Source of the DNA: Phellopilus nigrolimitatus
Taxonomy: Eukaryota > Basidiomycota > Agaricomycetes > Hymenochaetales > Hymenochaetaceae
Direction: 5' to 3'
NCBI GenBank assembly: GCA_021029095.1
Contig: JAJOHG010000189.1
Location: forward strand, 1-49,036
Length of the DNA: 49,036 nucleotides
The translations under genes were made by a program, and so were the position numbers. The notes beneath the pieces were generated by a model that saw nothing but the letters and a program-made list of their open reading frames with translations, did not search any database and was not told where the DNA came from. Shown here one piece after another: positions 1 through 9,379 of this stretch (within the stretch, counting starts at the first letter, position 1; each line of letters begins with the position of its first letter).

Positions 1-164
1 GAGTCGACAGACCTTTGTGGGATATCGAGCAGTGGTCGAGCATGCTGTTTAGATTTCTTTGGAAGTGTTCGAGCACGGAATCCGTGAGGGTAGCTGAAGC
101 TGTGAGTGTGACGCGTTCTTCGTGTGCTGATCACGTGTCTGCTCTAAGATGTGCACGAACATCT

Positions 165-237
165 TCTCTGGTAGTATATCGGATTAGTACACGCGCCTGT
201 CACGCGCGAGAGCGGGGTTCGACTCCCCGCCAGAGAG
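165..237 (+). tRNA. tRNA-Asp (GUC)
   Basis: The cloverleaf can be folded by eye. The acceptor arms TCTCTGG and CCAGAGA pair fully with discriminator G. The anticodon stem CGCGC/GCGCG holds loop CTGTCAC with anticodon GTC, and the T stem CGGGG/CCCCG holds TTCGACT. There is no intron. It lies 67 bp beyond the stop codon of the minus-strand cyclin gene. Confidence 0.95.
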
Positions 238-304
238 TTAGGCCCACTCGTATCCTTTTCCTTTGTTTTTCAATCTGCCTTGTGTCCAGAGAAATAACGT
301 TCTG

Positions 305-1360
305 CTACGAAGCGATTTCATTGCTCTGCGTCCTATTGTCTACCCACTTCCGGACATCTCTCTTAGTTACCAAGCCCATCGGCCTCACAACCTCCTCCGC
401 GCTCCGCCGGCGGTACAACCTCATGATATGCCCAGCAACACTCCAGACGTCCTCCCACTCCGCGTCGAAGAGCTCCCACCAGCAGTTCGGCGGCTTGGAC
501 GGAAGAGGAATGCGCAGGTGCCGAGTCGTCAGGAGAATAGCTGCGCTGACGATGGTGGGGACGGGATAGAGAGCGTAGACAGGTGTTTGTAGCCTGCGAA
601 GGCGTTAGATTGTATGAGGCAAACGGACACGGACGAGGGACAAACGCGTCATTGAGATAGCCCCACGCTCTCTGGGATACTTCCTCCCGATTAACAAGGC
701 CGAGAACGCGAAGGTAGTTCACAAGCGTGCCGTAGGGGAGCACGACGTGCACGTTGAACCCGAGGCGCTTCAGGATCTGCATCTCGACGACGACCAGCGC
801 GTCCTTCAGGTCATAGAATGCCTGCGCGAAGTAGCTCATAGGTGTGTACTTGAAGTCTGGGAGCACCGCAGTGGCGGTGGGGCCCAGACGCGCCCTCGCA
901 GCTGAGCTGCGCTCGTGGGCGGCGCGCTGGAGGAGCAGGTCGTACACGTTGATGAGGTCACGCATGCGGATTGGGCACTCCTCAAGCTTGGATGCGAGGT
1001 AAAGGGCGCCCATCCCAACATCCTAGGAGATTTATTAGCAGACCAGAAAATGATAGTAGAAAGAAAAACCCACTCCGATCCCGAATTGCTTCAAGGACGT
1101 GACATACCAGAATCGCTGGAAGAGGATCTGAGCAGTCGCCATCGCCACTTGCTTTCTATCGTTCGATTCATAATATTAGTATATGTATACTTGGCAGAGC
1201 ACGAGAATACGAACTGCTTTAGCAGCATTCCTGCCTGCTGAATGAGCTTGCAGCCGAATGAGCGCAGGTCCTCCTCGAGATCTGCCGGGATGCCATCCTC
1301 GCCCGACGGCGTGCGTTCGATTTGCGACAGCGAAGCGAGCGGATACAGAGCAGTCGACAT
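305..1360 (-). CDS. Cyclin L-type cyclin
   Basis: Four exons (minus, 5' to 3'): 1360-1211, 1151-1074, 1022-646, 593-305; 297 residues. The start is the ATG at 1360; the open frame further upstream begins only with GTG. Visible cyclin-L features are the N-terminal stretch up to DLRSFGCKLIQQAGMLLK, then QVAMATAQILFQRFWY, then LASKLEECPIRMRDLINVY, and in the second cyclin fold LPSKPPNCWWELFDAEW. Members of this family partner Cdk11-type kinases in transcription and splicing. Animal cyclin L has a C-terminal RS domain; this protein stops soon after the second cyclin fold. Introns are 51-59 nt. The third intron (645-594, donor GTTTGT) was chosen because it alone restores the frame into the second fold at a normal length. 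Confidence 0.85.
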
Positions 1361-1685
1361 CTGCTGTGACACTTGATGCACTCACACCAGAGCGGCTAGC
1401 AACCACATGGACCTCCGGAGACGACGTCGAAGGTGAGCTTGAGATGAGCGCTGAAATTTAGAATGTGCCGCTGACCGTGGCTGATGTCACGTGCATGACC
1501 ACATCAAAAATTTCAGTTCAAAAGTCCGGATGCAGAAGACGCCTTGAAGCCTCTGACTTTGACTCTGACTCTGACTCTCTTCCAACTTTAGCTTACGACG
1601 GAGCCAGCCTGCTTCGAACTCTTGCGTACTCCATTCCACCGTCTGAGACTTCTCTGAACCCTGAAAGCGATCAGATTTCTATCGC
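1361..1685. promoter_or_regulatory. Divergent intergenic region between cyclin L and the RD/RE-rich gene
   Basis: This 325-bp stretch separates two start codons facing apart, so it should hold both promoters. A short GACTCT-type repeat occurs near 1556-1580. No TATA box was recognised. Confidence 0.5.
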
Positions 1686-3511
1686 ATGGACCACCTCCCC
1701 CCGAGGCCGCGCGCCGCGCCTGCAGTCTGGCCAGAACGCAGCTCTTCCCGCGACCGCGACCGCAGCCCCGCACGGCCCATGGCGCACTCGCACCCGCACC
1801 CGCACCCGCGCGAGCCACGCGACAGAGACAGAGACAGCGCGCGCGAGCGCGAGCGCCCGCCGCACGACGACGTGTGGGCGCCCGCGCCCCCGCGCCGCGA
1901 CGACGTGTACATGCCCCCGCCGGGCGTGTACCCGCCGGCGTACGCGCGCGAGCGCGACGGCAGGGAGTGGGCACGGGAGTCACGCGACGCGCGGGAGTGG
2001 GCGCGGGACGGCCGCGATGGCGCGCGGGAGAGGGTGCGGGAGGAGCGGCACTACCGCAGCGGGGGCTTCGCGGAGCGGGGGTGGGCCGACGAGCGGGCGC
2101 GGGACGGGGAGAGGGAAAGGGAAAGGGAGCGGTTCCGTGAGCGGGACAGGGAGCCACGGGGCGCGTATGACAGAGCGAGGGAGCCGAGGGTGTGGGAGCG
2201 GGACGAAAGGACGCGGGACAGAGAGGGACGGTACGGGGGCGGGGAGACGTATTACGGCTCTACACATGCCAGGCGTCCAGGTGCGTGCTCCGTCAATCCG
2301 CCATTCTATTAAAGAAGGGAAATCCCGTTCTAACGGATTACTTAGACATAGACTACCGTCACCGGAGCCCCCCTCCACACCTCCGTCCGCGCTCGCCCCC
2401 GCCCTATCTGAGGCGCGGCGCCTCGCCGCCCTCTCCGCGCCATCCCCCCCTCCGGGCCAGCTCGCCGCGGCCCCGCAGCCACGGCCAGCGGAGCCCCAGC
2501 CGGAGCAGGGATGACGACCGCGCGCCCGACGCGCGCCGGCGCGACTCGAGCGGCGGCTCGCGGCGCGGCGCGGACGAGCGCGCCACCCCGGGCGCACGGA
2601 AGCGCGGGCGCTCGCGGACGCCGTCCGACGCGGGGCGCAGGGAGGGCAGGCGGCGGCGCACGTCGAGCCCCAGCCCCAGCCCCAGCCCCAGCCCGGGCCG
2701 GGCGCGGGCCAGGGCGCAGCAGGGGCGGAGCATGTCCCCTGCGTCGCGTCGCCGCGAGGAGAAGCAGCCTGCGCGGGACGCGGAGCACGCGCACGCGTCT
2801 CCCCCGCCGCTGGGCGCGCCCGCTGCCGCTGCCGACCGGGGCGCGGAAGGCCAGAGCGAGCGGACGCCCCCGGCGGGGCCGAACCTCAGCAGGCGCCAGT
2901 GGAGCCCGCCGCGCCGCCACGCGCCGCACGCCAGCGCCGTCTCGAGCCCAAACGCCAGCGCGTCAAACGCTGGCTTGAACGCAGACGCAGGCGCGAGCAC
3001 TGGCCCGCCGCGCGCGCCCTCCGTCCGTCCGTCGCCCGCGCCGCCCGCGGCCAACGCCAGCCGCGACAGGCCCCTCCCGACCGGGCCCGCGCAGCGCGGC
3101 GCGGCGCTCGCTCCGCCGCCGGCCGACGGCGGGGCCTTCCCGCGGAAGCTCAGCTCGCCCGTGAACGCGCCGACGGGCCCGCGCTCCGCGGCGGTGCAGC
3201 CGCCGCCCGCGCGCCTGCCGCAGATCCCCGCGTGGAAGCCCAGGCCGGGGTCGTTTGACTTTTCGGAGGTACGTGTTTTTTTTTTTTTCTCTTTTTCTTT
3301 TCTCGCTAGAGTTACTTATTATTTATTTATTTTTCGCGCACAGATCACGCGCTTCGAGCAGGCGCGGCCGGGGCTGTACGCCGAGGTCGCGCGGGCGAAC
3401 GCGGCGGTGCGGCGCGCGACGGCGGACGCCGAGATATCGACGATGGAGCTCCGCGCTGCGGAGCAGCGCCGGGTGCTCGCGGGCCAGCAGCGGCAGCAGC
3501 TGGAGGCGTAG
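1686..3511 (+). CDS. RD/RE- and SP-rich low-complexity protein (SR-like), uncharacterised
   Basis: Three exons: 1686-2280, 2346-3268, 3344-3511; 561 residues. The ATG has a purine-rich context and the first intron has a clear CTAAC-like branch site. The N-terminal third is almost all Arg alternating with Asp/Glu (DRDRD, RERERER), as in the arginine-acidic tails of U1-70K-like proteins. The middle is Ser/Pro/Arg-rich with an SPSPSPSPSPS run encoded by an AGCCCC tandem repeat. The last 60 residues look like an Ala/Arg/Gln-rich amphipathic helix after PRPGSFDFSE. No RNA-binding fold was found. Low complexity and high G+C produce long open frames in every other frame. This frame is preferred because both introns keep it and the C-terminal helix is the least biased part. 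A role in RNA processing is only inference from composition. Confidence 0.65.
2666..2694. repeat. AGCCCC tandem repeat inside the RD/RE-rich gene
   Basis: Nearly five copies of AGCCCC in frame encode the Ser-Pro dipeptide run. It could vary in length by slippage. Confidence 0.8.
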
Positions 3512-4144
3512 CGTGTGTGTTCGCGAGATGGTGCGAAATGCCAAGAGGCGCTGCTGTCTCTTATTTGGACACTGACTTGGTATGGGAAGCCGATGTGCAT
3601 TGATTCCGTGCTTATGTCTGTGCTTTGCGCACGTACAGTAGATGCTTGGACGGACTGCGCGCTGTGTGCTTGCGCAGTACTACTGTACATTACATGCTGC
3701 GTTGCTTGCTTCCTTTGTATTTGTGTTCTTTCAGTCCGCAATCTTTCTTCTCTTAAAAATAACATCCTGGAGCACAGCCCAGCGGGCCCGGTGGCGCAAG
3801 GAAAGGAGAAGACTGAGCGGCGGCGTTAGTTCGGCTGCGATTTTCAAGGAAGGAAGTGGTGCTGCGATCTCTGTTTTGCGCCACTCATCCTCGGAGAACG
3901 ACCAGTACCGCAGCACGTATGTATGTCCTATACGTCCTGGAACACGCGCCTGGATGTGTATGTATATAGCGCGCAGGCGTTCCGCGCTTCGCCCGGTTTT
4001 AAAATAGAGAAATACAGGGCCCCCCTCTCTTCTACCCATTACATATACATATACGGTGCGCAGAGCGGGACGCGGGGAGCCGCCGAGCGGGCCCTTCGCG
4101 CAGCAGCAGCGAACGTCACCCCCTATCGCGACGCGCAGGACGGG
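3512..4144. other. Convergent 3' intergenic region
   Basis: This 633-bp stretch lies between two stop codons facing each other and should hold two 3' untranslated regions. The ORFs in it have no family likeness and no consistent splice sites. I see no RNA gene. Confidence 0.5.
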
Positions 4145-4692
4145 CTAGGGCGCCGGGCGCGGCTTGGGCGTGCACTCGATGTGCGTCTGCTTCGGGTCGA
4201 TGGGGAGCGCGCAGAAGAAGCCCTGGTCCTGCGGCGCGCGGTATTACTGTTAGCACGGGGGCGCACGGCGCGGGCGGACGCGCATGTATGTGTATGCTCG
4301 TACCTGCATGGCCTGGAAGAGCCGGCGGCTCTGCATCTGGATCTGCGGGGCGTGGACGGACAGAGACGTGAGTGGCCGCGTTTCCTCTAGAGTCAGACGC
4401 GACGCACGGTGATGCACTCCTTTTGCTGGCGGGCGCCCTCCGGGGCGCGGCACAGCTCGGACTGCGGCGCGTCGCGGCGCGCGCTGTCGAACGTGTACGT
4501 GGACGCGGGCGATTTCTGCGGCGGGTCGTGTTAGGAGGCGCAGTCAGCGGTGGAGCGGGCGGATGCGATACGCACGCTGATGAAGCGCGCGAGGACGGCG
4601 TCCGGGCCGTCGTCCGTGTCTGCTGCCGCATCTGCCGGGTCTGTTGGGGTGCTGAGCCCGAGGCTGGAGAGGAGCTTGTTCGCGAGGGACAT
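4145..4692 (-). CDS. Small uncharacterised four-exon protein, 115 residues
   Basis: Exons (minus): 4692-4576, 4515-4408, 4342-4304, 4228-4145. All three introns have canonical ends (GTGCGT, GTGCGT, GTACGA to CAG, 60-75 nt) and the joined frame is open from ATG to TAG. The protein begins MSLANKLLSSLGLS, has an acidic Asp/Ala stretch, two cysteines (LCRAPEG, KECIT), a helix-like MQSRRLFQAMQ segment and ends in PKPRPAP. Exons are too short to show as a long reading frame. I do not recognise the family. No signal peptide or membrane segment is visible. The spliced frame is the main evidence; function unknown. Confidence 0.65.
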
Positions 4693-6034
4693 CGGTGGGC
4701 CAGTTCAAGGTGCGCGGTGCGGCGGTGGCCGATGACGCAACATACGTACGGTATTCGGCCGGCGTCTAAATGTGGTCTTCTGTGGGCGCCTAACGTTATT
4801 TATTCCCGCGACGCATATATACAGCGTAACATAATCATATCTACAGTTTAGATAATACGGTATTTGTATTTTGCTCGGTGGTAAGCAGTCGGGAATATGC
4901 TATCGGAACGAGGCAATCATCCTGACGAAACGAAACACATATAGAGGACAAGTACATGCATGGAGCCACCCCACATCCGGCTTGGTCTTGGAAACTGTTT
5001 CGGCGATCCCGTTTTCGATTGAAGACGTGCTTCTCGGCTTCTTCCTGCCTTCTGCCTTCTGCCTTCCTTCTGCGCTTTCACAGCTCCTGCGCTGCCGGCC
5101 TGTGTCCGTATCACGCGTCCTTCTTACAATAGCGCCAATCCTCATATCGCCGACTGCGCGCATCCGGAACGAGGCAGCTGAGGGGCGAAGGGCGAGGGCG
5201 AGGAGCGAGGGAACTTCCAGACGCTCCTGTAAAATGCGATGCAGCTCGTTGATTATCCACGTATGTATTGTACGCATACAAAACCCGCACTCCCCCAGCC
5301 CCAGCCCCAGCGCTGTGGAGCCGGCTCGCGGACCTGGTCTCTATACATGCGGATGTTTCGTACAAAGAAATTAGCGACTGCGTTCCCCACTGTAGTAGAT
5401 GCACCAGATGCAGCAGGGCTGCCTGACACGTCATGAGAACGCCGCACGGGTGAGAATGAGAATGCGATCGCAGCTTCGAAGGCACCAAACACAATGCGTG
5501 GCTTCTCTTCTCCGAACGCCTGCGCGTATAGGAATAGCTGCCTCAGGCGCCGTGATGCTCCGCTCAGCCCAGTCCATACTACGCCTTGCGCCTTCCCTTT
5601 CCCAGCTGCAGGCTGCGGCGAGACACCCCCCGCTCCTATCGTATCGTATGCGTGTGTGCGAGTGCGTGCGTTCGCGCGAACGCCGGCCGGCCGAGTCATG
5701 CGCACATGCGCAGGGCCCGTTCTAACTCTGTTCCCGCGCGCACACGCGTGCGAGCAAGCCCCGGCCGCGAAGCCTGTCCCTGGCCGCTTCCACGCGCGGG
5801 AAGCGCCCCCACTTGCATATAGAAGAAAAGAACGCGCGCGGACGGCATCGCTTCAATATACACACACACATGAGCCGAAGCTTGCATTTGCGGCGCGTGT
5901 AGCGCGGGTATCGGCCGCGGAGACACGCACTGGCGTTGATTGTGATGGATTGGATATGTGCGTGGTGCGTGGGTGGTGGGTGGTGGTGGTGGTGATTCGC
6001 GCGGGCGTGGCGTGTGCATCATGTATCAGCCAGG
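4693..6034. other. Long GC-rich intergenic region, no gene called
   Basis: About 1.3 kb upstream of the small gene and downstream of the proline-rich gene. Several ORFs of 100-160 codons occur on both strands (for example minus 5253-5705), but none shows family motifs or joins through good splice sites. Short CT/TCTGCC repeats occur near 5040-5075. It may hold the 5' leader of the small gene and the 3' end of its neighbour. Confidence 0.4.
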
Positions 6035-6943
6035 TCAGATCCACCCCATCGCCCCGTCGTGCCCGAAACGCACGAGCTGCGGGACGCGGTGCCGCGCGCC
6101 GCCGCCGCCGCCGCCGCCGTCGACGAAGACCGCGGGCTCGGCGCGGGCGCGCCGCTGCTTCTTCGAGATGGACGGCAGCAGCGCGCTGTCCGCGTCGGAT
6201 GACGGCGGCGGCGGCGGCGGGAGCGGCGGCGCGGGGCGCTTGCGCGGGTTCTGTGCGCCGCGCGCGGAGGCGGGCACGCGCCGGCTGTGCGTGTACGGCG
6301 GGAAGGAGAGGTCCTCGTCCTCGTCCGGGAGGGAGTCGAACTGCAGGAAGGTCGGCGAGGCGAAGGGCAGCGGGCGCGGCGCGACGAGGGGCACGTCGCA
6401 CGTGGCCACGACGTTCGCGCTGCTGCTGCTGCGGCCGCCGCTGCAGTCCTGCGGGGGCGTCGTGCACGCGTCGTGCAGCGAGGCGGGCGAGGAGTCGGGC
6501 GGCGTCTTGGAGTCTACAAAGGGCGCGGCGCGTGAGCCACGGGAAGGGGGGCGGGAATGGAAGCGGAGATACGCACGGTCGAGCTCGGGCAGCGCGTCCA
6601 GGAGGTCGTACTGGGGCGCGAATATGCCCGCGAGTGTGGGTGCGGCGGCCGGGGGCGAGACGGAGGGCACGTCGAACCACATGGACGGCCAGGAGAAGGC
6701 CTCGAGCGGGAGCGCGTGCTGCGGCGCGTTCCAGGGCGCGGGCGCGGGCGCGGGCTCGGGCTCGTGCTCGTGCTCGGCGGCGCGCGCAGGGTCGGCTGGC
6801 GGGGAAATGACGATGGGGTAGGCGGCGGATGCGCCGAGCTCGTGGGCGGACTGGCGGCGGGGGCGGGGACGGGAGTGGTGGTGGTGGGAGTGGGAGAGGG
6901 AGAGGGGAAGGGCGTACGGGTGGTAGGCCATCTTGACAGACAT
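6035..6943 (-). CDS. Pro/Ser/Gly-rich uncharacterised protein with basic patch
   Basis: ATG at 6943. A 63-nt stretch (6576-6514) has donor GTGCGT and acceptor TTTGTAG and is divisible by three, so both forms are open: 281 residues if spliced (exons 6943-6577, 6513-6035), 302 if retained. The protein has a His-rich start (SHSHHHHSRPRPRR), a middle with WPSMWFDVPS and DALPEL, an acidic FDSLPDEDEDLSF stretch, a proline run, and a basic patch SKKQRRARA that could be a nuclear signal. A TATAAG box lies about 50 bp upstream (6992-6997, minus). The family is not recognised; a regulatory nuclear role is a guess from composition. The plus-strand open frame over the same DNA is taken as a shadow. Confidence 0.6.
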   Translation of the reverse strand: MSVKMAYHPYALPLSLSHSHHHHSRPRPRRQSAHELGASAAYPIVISPPADPARAAEHEHEPEPAPAPAPWNAPQHALPLEAFSWPSMWFDVPSVSPPAAAPTLAGIFAPQYDLLDALPELDRAYLRFHSRPPSRGSRAAPFVDSKTPPDSSPASLHDACTTPPQDCSGGRSSSSANVVATCDVPLVAPRPLPFASPTFLQFDSLPDEDEDLSFPPYTHSRRVPASARGAQNPRKRPAPPLPPPPPPSSDADSALLPSISKKQRRARAEPAVFVDGGGGGGGARHRVPQLVRFGHDGAMGWI

Positions 6944-7637
6944 GGGGGACGGGGGGGAAGCGTTGAGGAATGGGTGGGGATGGAGCTGTACTTATAAGAT
7001 ATATTCGATGACGGAAAGGGCGACGGGGCTAATAAGACATCTGTTTAGGAAGATCGGATATGTTGCCGTTCTCGCTCGTCACCATTGGATTGGTCCATCC
7101 GGCCGGGGGTCCATGACAGAATGAATGAATGAAATGAAACGAAGAATGCAGAATGCAGAAAGAATAGAAACACAAACACCCATCACGCAGGGAAATCAGA
7201 TTCAGTGCAAACTGCACGCTAGGCGCAGTAGCGGCGCGCAACCGACAACCGACCCACACACATCCCAAGATTGCCGCTTTCGGAGCACACGCCTGTCCCG
7301 TCCTCGCCACTTTGCGCGTCCTTGTCTTCCACGCCAGCAACAAAGTCCATCGGGAAAGGCCTCTCCCACCCCGACTCATTCGCAATATAGACAGCACCGT
7401 CCGTGCGTTCGTTTGCGTTTGCGTTTGCGTGTGCGTGTGCATTTGCGTTTGCGTTTGCGTTTGTATGTACGTATCTATTATTTCGTTGCAACCCCTCCCC
7501 TTGTAATGGTTTTCCAACCAATTCTTCCGCAGTATCCATTCTAGGCCCGTCTTCCAGGACCCAAGGAACCCAAGGAACCCAAGGACCCAAGACCATTCTC
7601 CTTTGCGTCCAATCGCCACATCTCCACTTACCCAACC
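6944..7637. promoter_or_regulatory. Divergent intergenic region with GTTTGC repeat
   Basis: 694 bp between two divergent start codons. It holds a TATA-like CTTATAAGAT near 6991 serving the minus-strand gene, GAATG-type short repeats near 7120, a GTTTGC tandem repeat (7411-7462) and a CCAAGGAAC repeat near 7560-7590. Nothing coding was recognised. Confidence 0.45.
7411..7462. repeat. GTTTGC/GTGTGC simple repeat
   Basis: Imperfect tandem copies of the hexamer GTTTGC interrupted by GTGTGC units, in the promoter region of the mL49 gene. Confidence 0.8.
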
Positions 7638-8134
7638 ATGGCCTCCCTTCTCTCCAAGGGGCTCGCTCCCCGCTCGGCCCTATTCTCGGCTCTCCGATCA
7701 CGCTCCTACGCCCAATCCCAATCCGCTAACGCCCACGCCCCTGCCCCCGCCCACCTCCAGCTCCCGTATTTCGTCCCCCGCAACTCCAGGGGCTCCCTGC
7801 CCGTCTACTCCGACATCCGCAACGGCGGCACGCGCTACCTCGTCCTCGTCAAGAACGTCCGCGGGAACGCCCACGTAAGTCCCGCTGCAGCCCCTTATGA
7901 CCCACGAGCACTTCTTTTTCGGCGATTCTCAGCTGCTCTCTATTTTGTTTTTTATATATTATATTTCGCTTCGGGTAGACGCTACGCGACGACATTGCGT
8001 CCTCGCTGTTCGCGCACGGCTCGGAAGACGCCGCGTACCTCAAAGCAGACGTCCTGCGCGCGGACACGGTCGTCGTCTCCGGAGGGCGCTGGAAGCACCA
8101 GCTCATGGACTGGTTGCGGCAGAAGGGCTTTTAG
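7638..8134 (+). CDS. IMG2: Mitochondrial large ribosomal subunit protein mL49 (Img2)
   Basis: Two exons, 7638-7874 and 7979-8134; 130 residues. The intron is 104 nt with donor GTAAGT. The start ATG has a good CAACCATGG context. The first ~30 residues (Arg/Ser/Ala-rich, no acids) look like a mitochondrial import sequence. The diagnostic core is PYFVPRNSRGSLPVYSDIRN, followed by GGTRYLVLVKNVRGN, then a C-terminal segment VVVSGGRWKHQLMDWLRQKGF. These match the Img2/mL49 family of mitochondrial large-subunit proteins in order and length. Confidence 0.93.
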
Positions 8135-8740
8135 GCGTAGGGCTCGTTTTTGTTTTTTCTGCATGTGCGTCTGTAGCTTTCGTGCCAACCGATCGTCGTT
8201 CTTGGTTCTTTGGGCCCCGCAACAACCACCCGATTGCGAGCTGAGGCGCGCTAGCCGACCTGTTGTTTGTTGTGCGCCGGCCGGGACTTCGTTGCTGTTG
8301 CAACCTCTCGACCTCTTGCCGCATCTGGGGTGGCGGCTGTGCCGGCGTGCTGCGCGCTTATAAGTGAGAGCGATCTCCGGCTTGACGGCGGCAAGACACG
8401 TCTCGTCTCGCAGCACGGCGCGGCGGACTGACTGCGCTTTGTGTACATATCGTGAGTGTGACTGTCCCTTGCCCACGCCGGGCCCCATTGCTATGCGTCG
8501 CGCGGGAATAGCGCCCCCGTCGCCACAAGGCAAAGCAAAGCAGAGCAATCCTGTCTCCACGCCCCGCGCGATTTTGCCGAGAAGGGCGCGTTGGCAATAT
8601 TCTGGGATCAGATTTGCGTTTTTGCAATACATACTTAAACCTAGCCGCTTAGATGCCCGGCCCGCGGTCGTACAGTATGCTCCCAGCACCCAGATGCGTC
8701 CGTGACGCCGGTCGCGCTGAGACGAAACGAGATGATACAT

Positions 8741-8756
8741 GTGTGTGTGTGTGTGT
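8741..8756. repeat. (GT)8 microsatellite
   Basis: Eight perfect GT units, read directly. Confidence 0.9.
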
Positions 8757-8948
8757 GCGTGTGCTATACATATGTACATATGTATGTACTATGCGTGTTC
8801 GCTGCTCGGCGTGTTCTCTACAAACGGCTTCGGGCGATCGCGTTTCCAGTGCCCCGTTTCAGGGCTATGAACTGATAGCGCCGCGTGCGGTGGAACTGCA
8901 CATTGTCTTCGCATCGGGTCTTGTGCTGCGAAACTCAATCGAGGTTGT

Positions 8949-8969
8949 ATTATTATTATTATTATTATT
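8949..8969. repeat. (ATT)7 microsatellite
   Basis: Seven ATT units, read directly. Confidence 0.9.
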
Positions 8970-9379
8970 TTGCGCGGCCGGCCAGGACAAGAGACTCGGC
9001 TGTCTTGAAACTGTTGCCATGACATAGGCACAAGTCTAGCGAGGCAAATTCGCAACGTTCAGTGACATGCTTCTCGAAAGCTTTCTGCGATCTTCAGGCC
9101 TTCGTACGCGCTATGGGCCCATCCATCTTTAATGTGACTTGAGCAGAGGATAAGCTAGAACAATAGCCCAAGAACGTCCTCTCTCAGGACATTTGATATT
9201 TGCTTGAAATGCAAAACAAAATACCTAGCAGCAAAAATGTACATATAAATTATAATTCCGTAAAACAAGAGACATCGCGGTCATGTGATACGTGCCTCGA
9301 GTTCGGTTTCGGCGTTCGCCGACCATGCGGCCTCGCATAAGTTGAACTACCACCACGACGTTGTGTTGCGCACCGACGC

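Larger units (their letters stand above)
8135..9379. other. Intergenic region with microsatellites
   Basis: 1.2 kb between two genes on the plus strand. ORFs on both strands (such as 8364-8705 plus) show no family likeness. It contains a (GT)8 tract, an alternating ACATATGTACATATGTATGTAC purine-pyrimidine stretch just after it, and an (ATT)7 tract. The last ~200 bp should contain the promoter of the next gene. Confidence 0.4.

Noticed and set aside
1465..2978. Long plus and minus open frames overlapping the RD/RE-rich gene
   Set aside because: High G+C and repeat content remove stops in all frames. Only the 1686 frame crosses both introns and reaches a sensible end.
5253..5705. Minus-strand frame with protein-like segment RRLRQLFLYAQAFGEEKPR
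   Set aside because: No family recognised, no start or splice sites that extend it, and it lies in GC-rich DNA where such frames are common.
5958..6821. 287-codon plus-strand frame opposite the proline-rich gene
   Set aside because: It mirrors the minus-strand gene, is mostly Gly/Ser/Ala/Arg from GC repeats, and lacks the TATA context seen on the minus strand.
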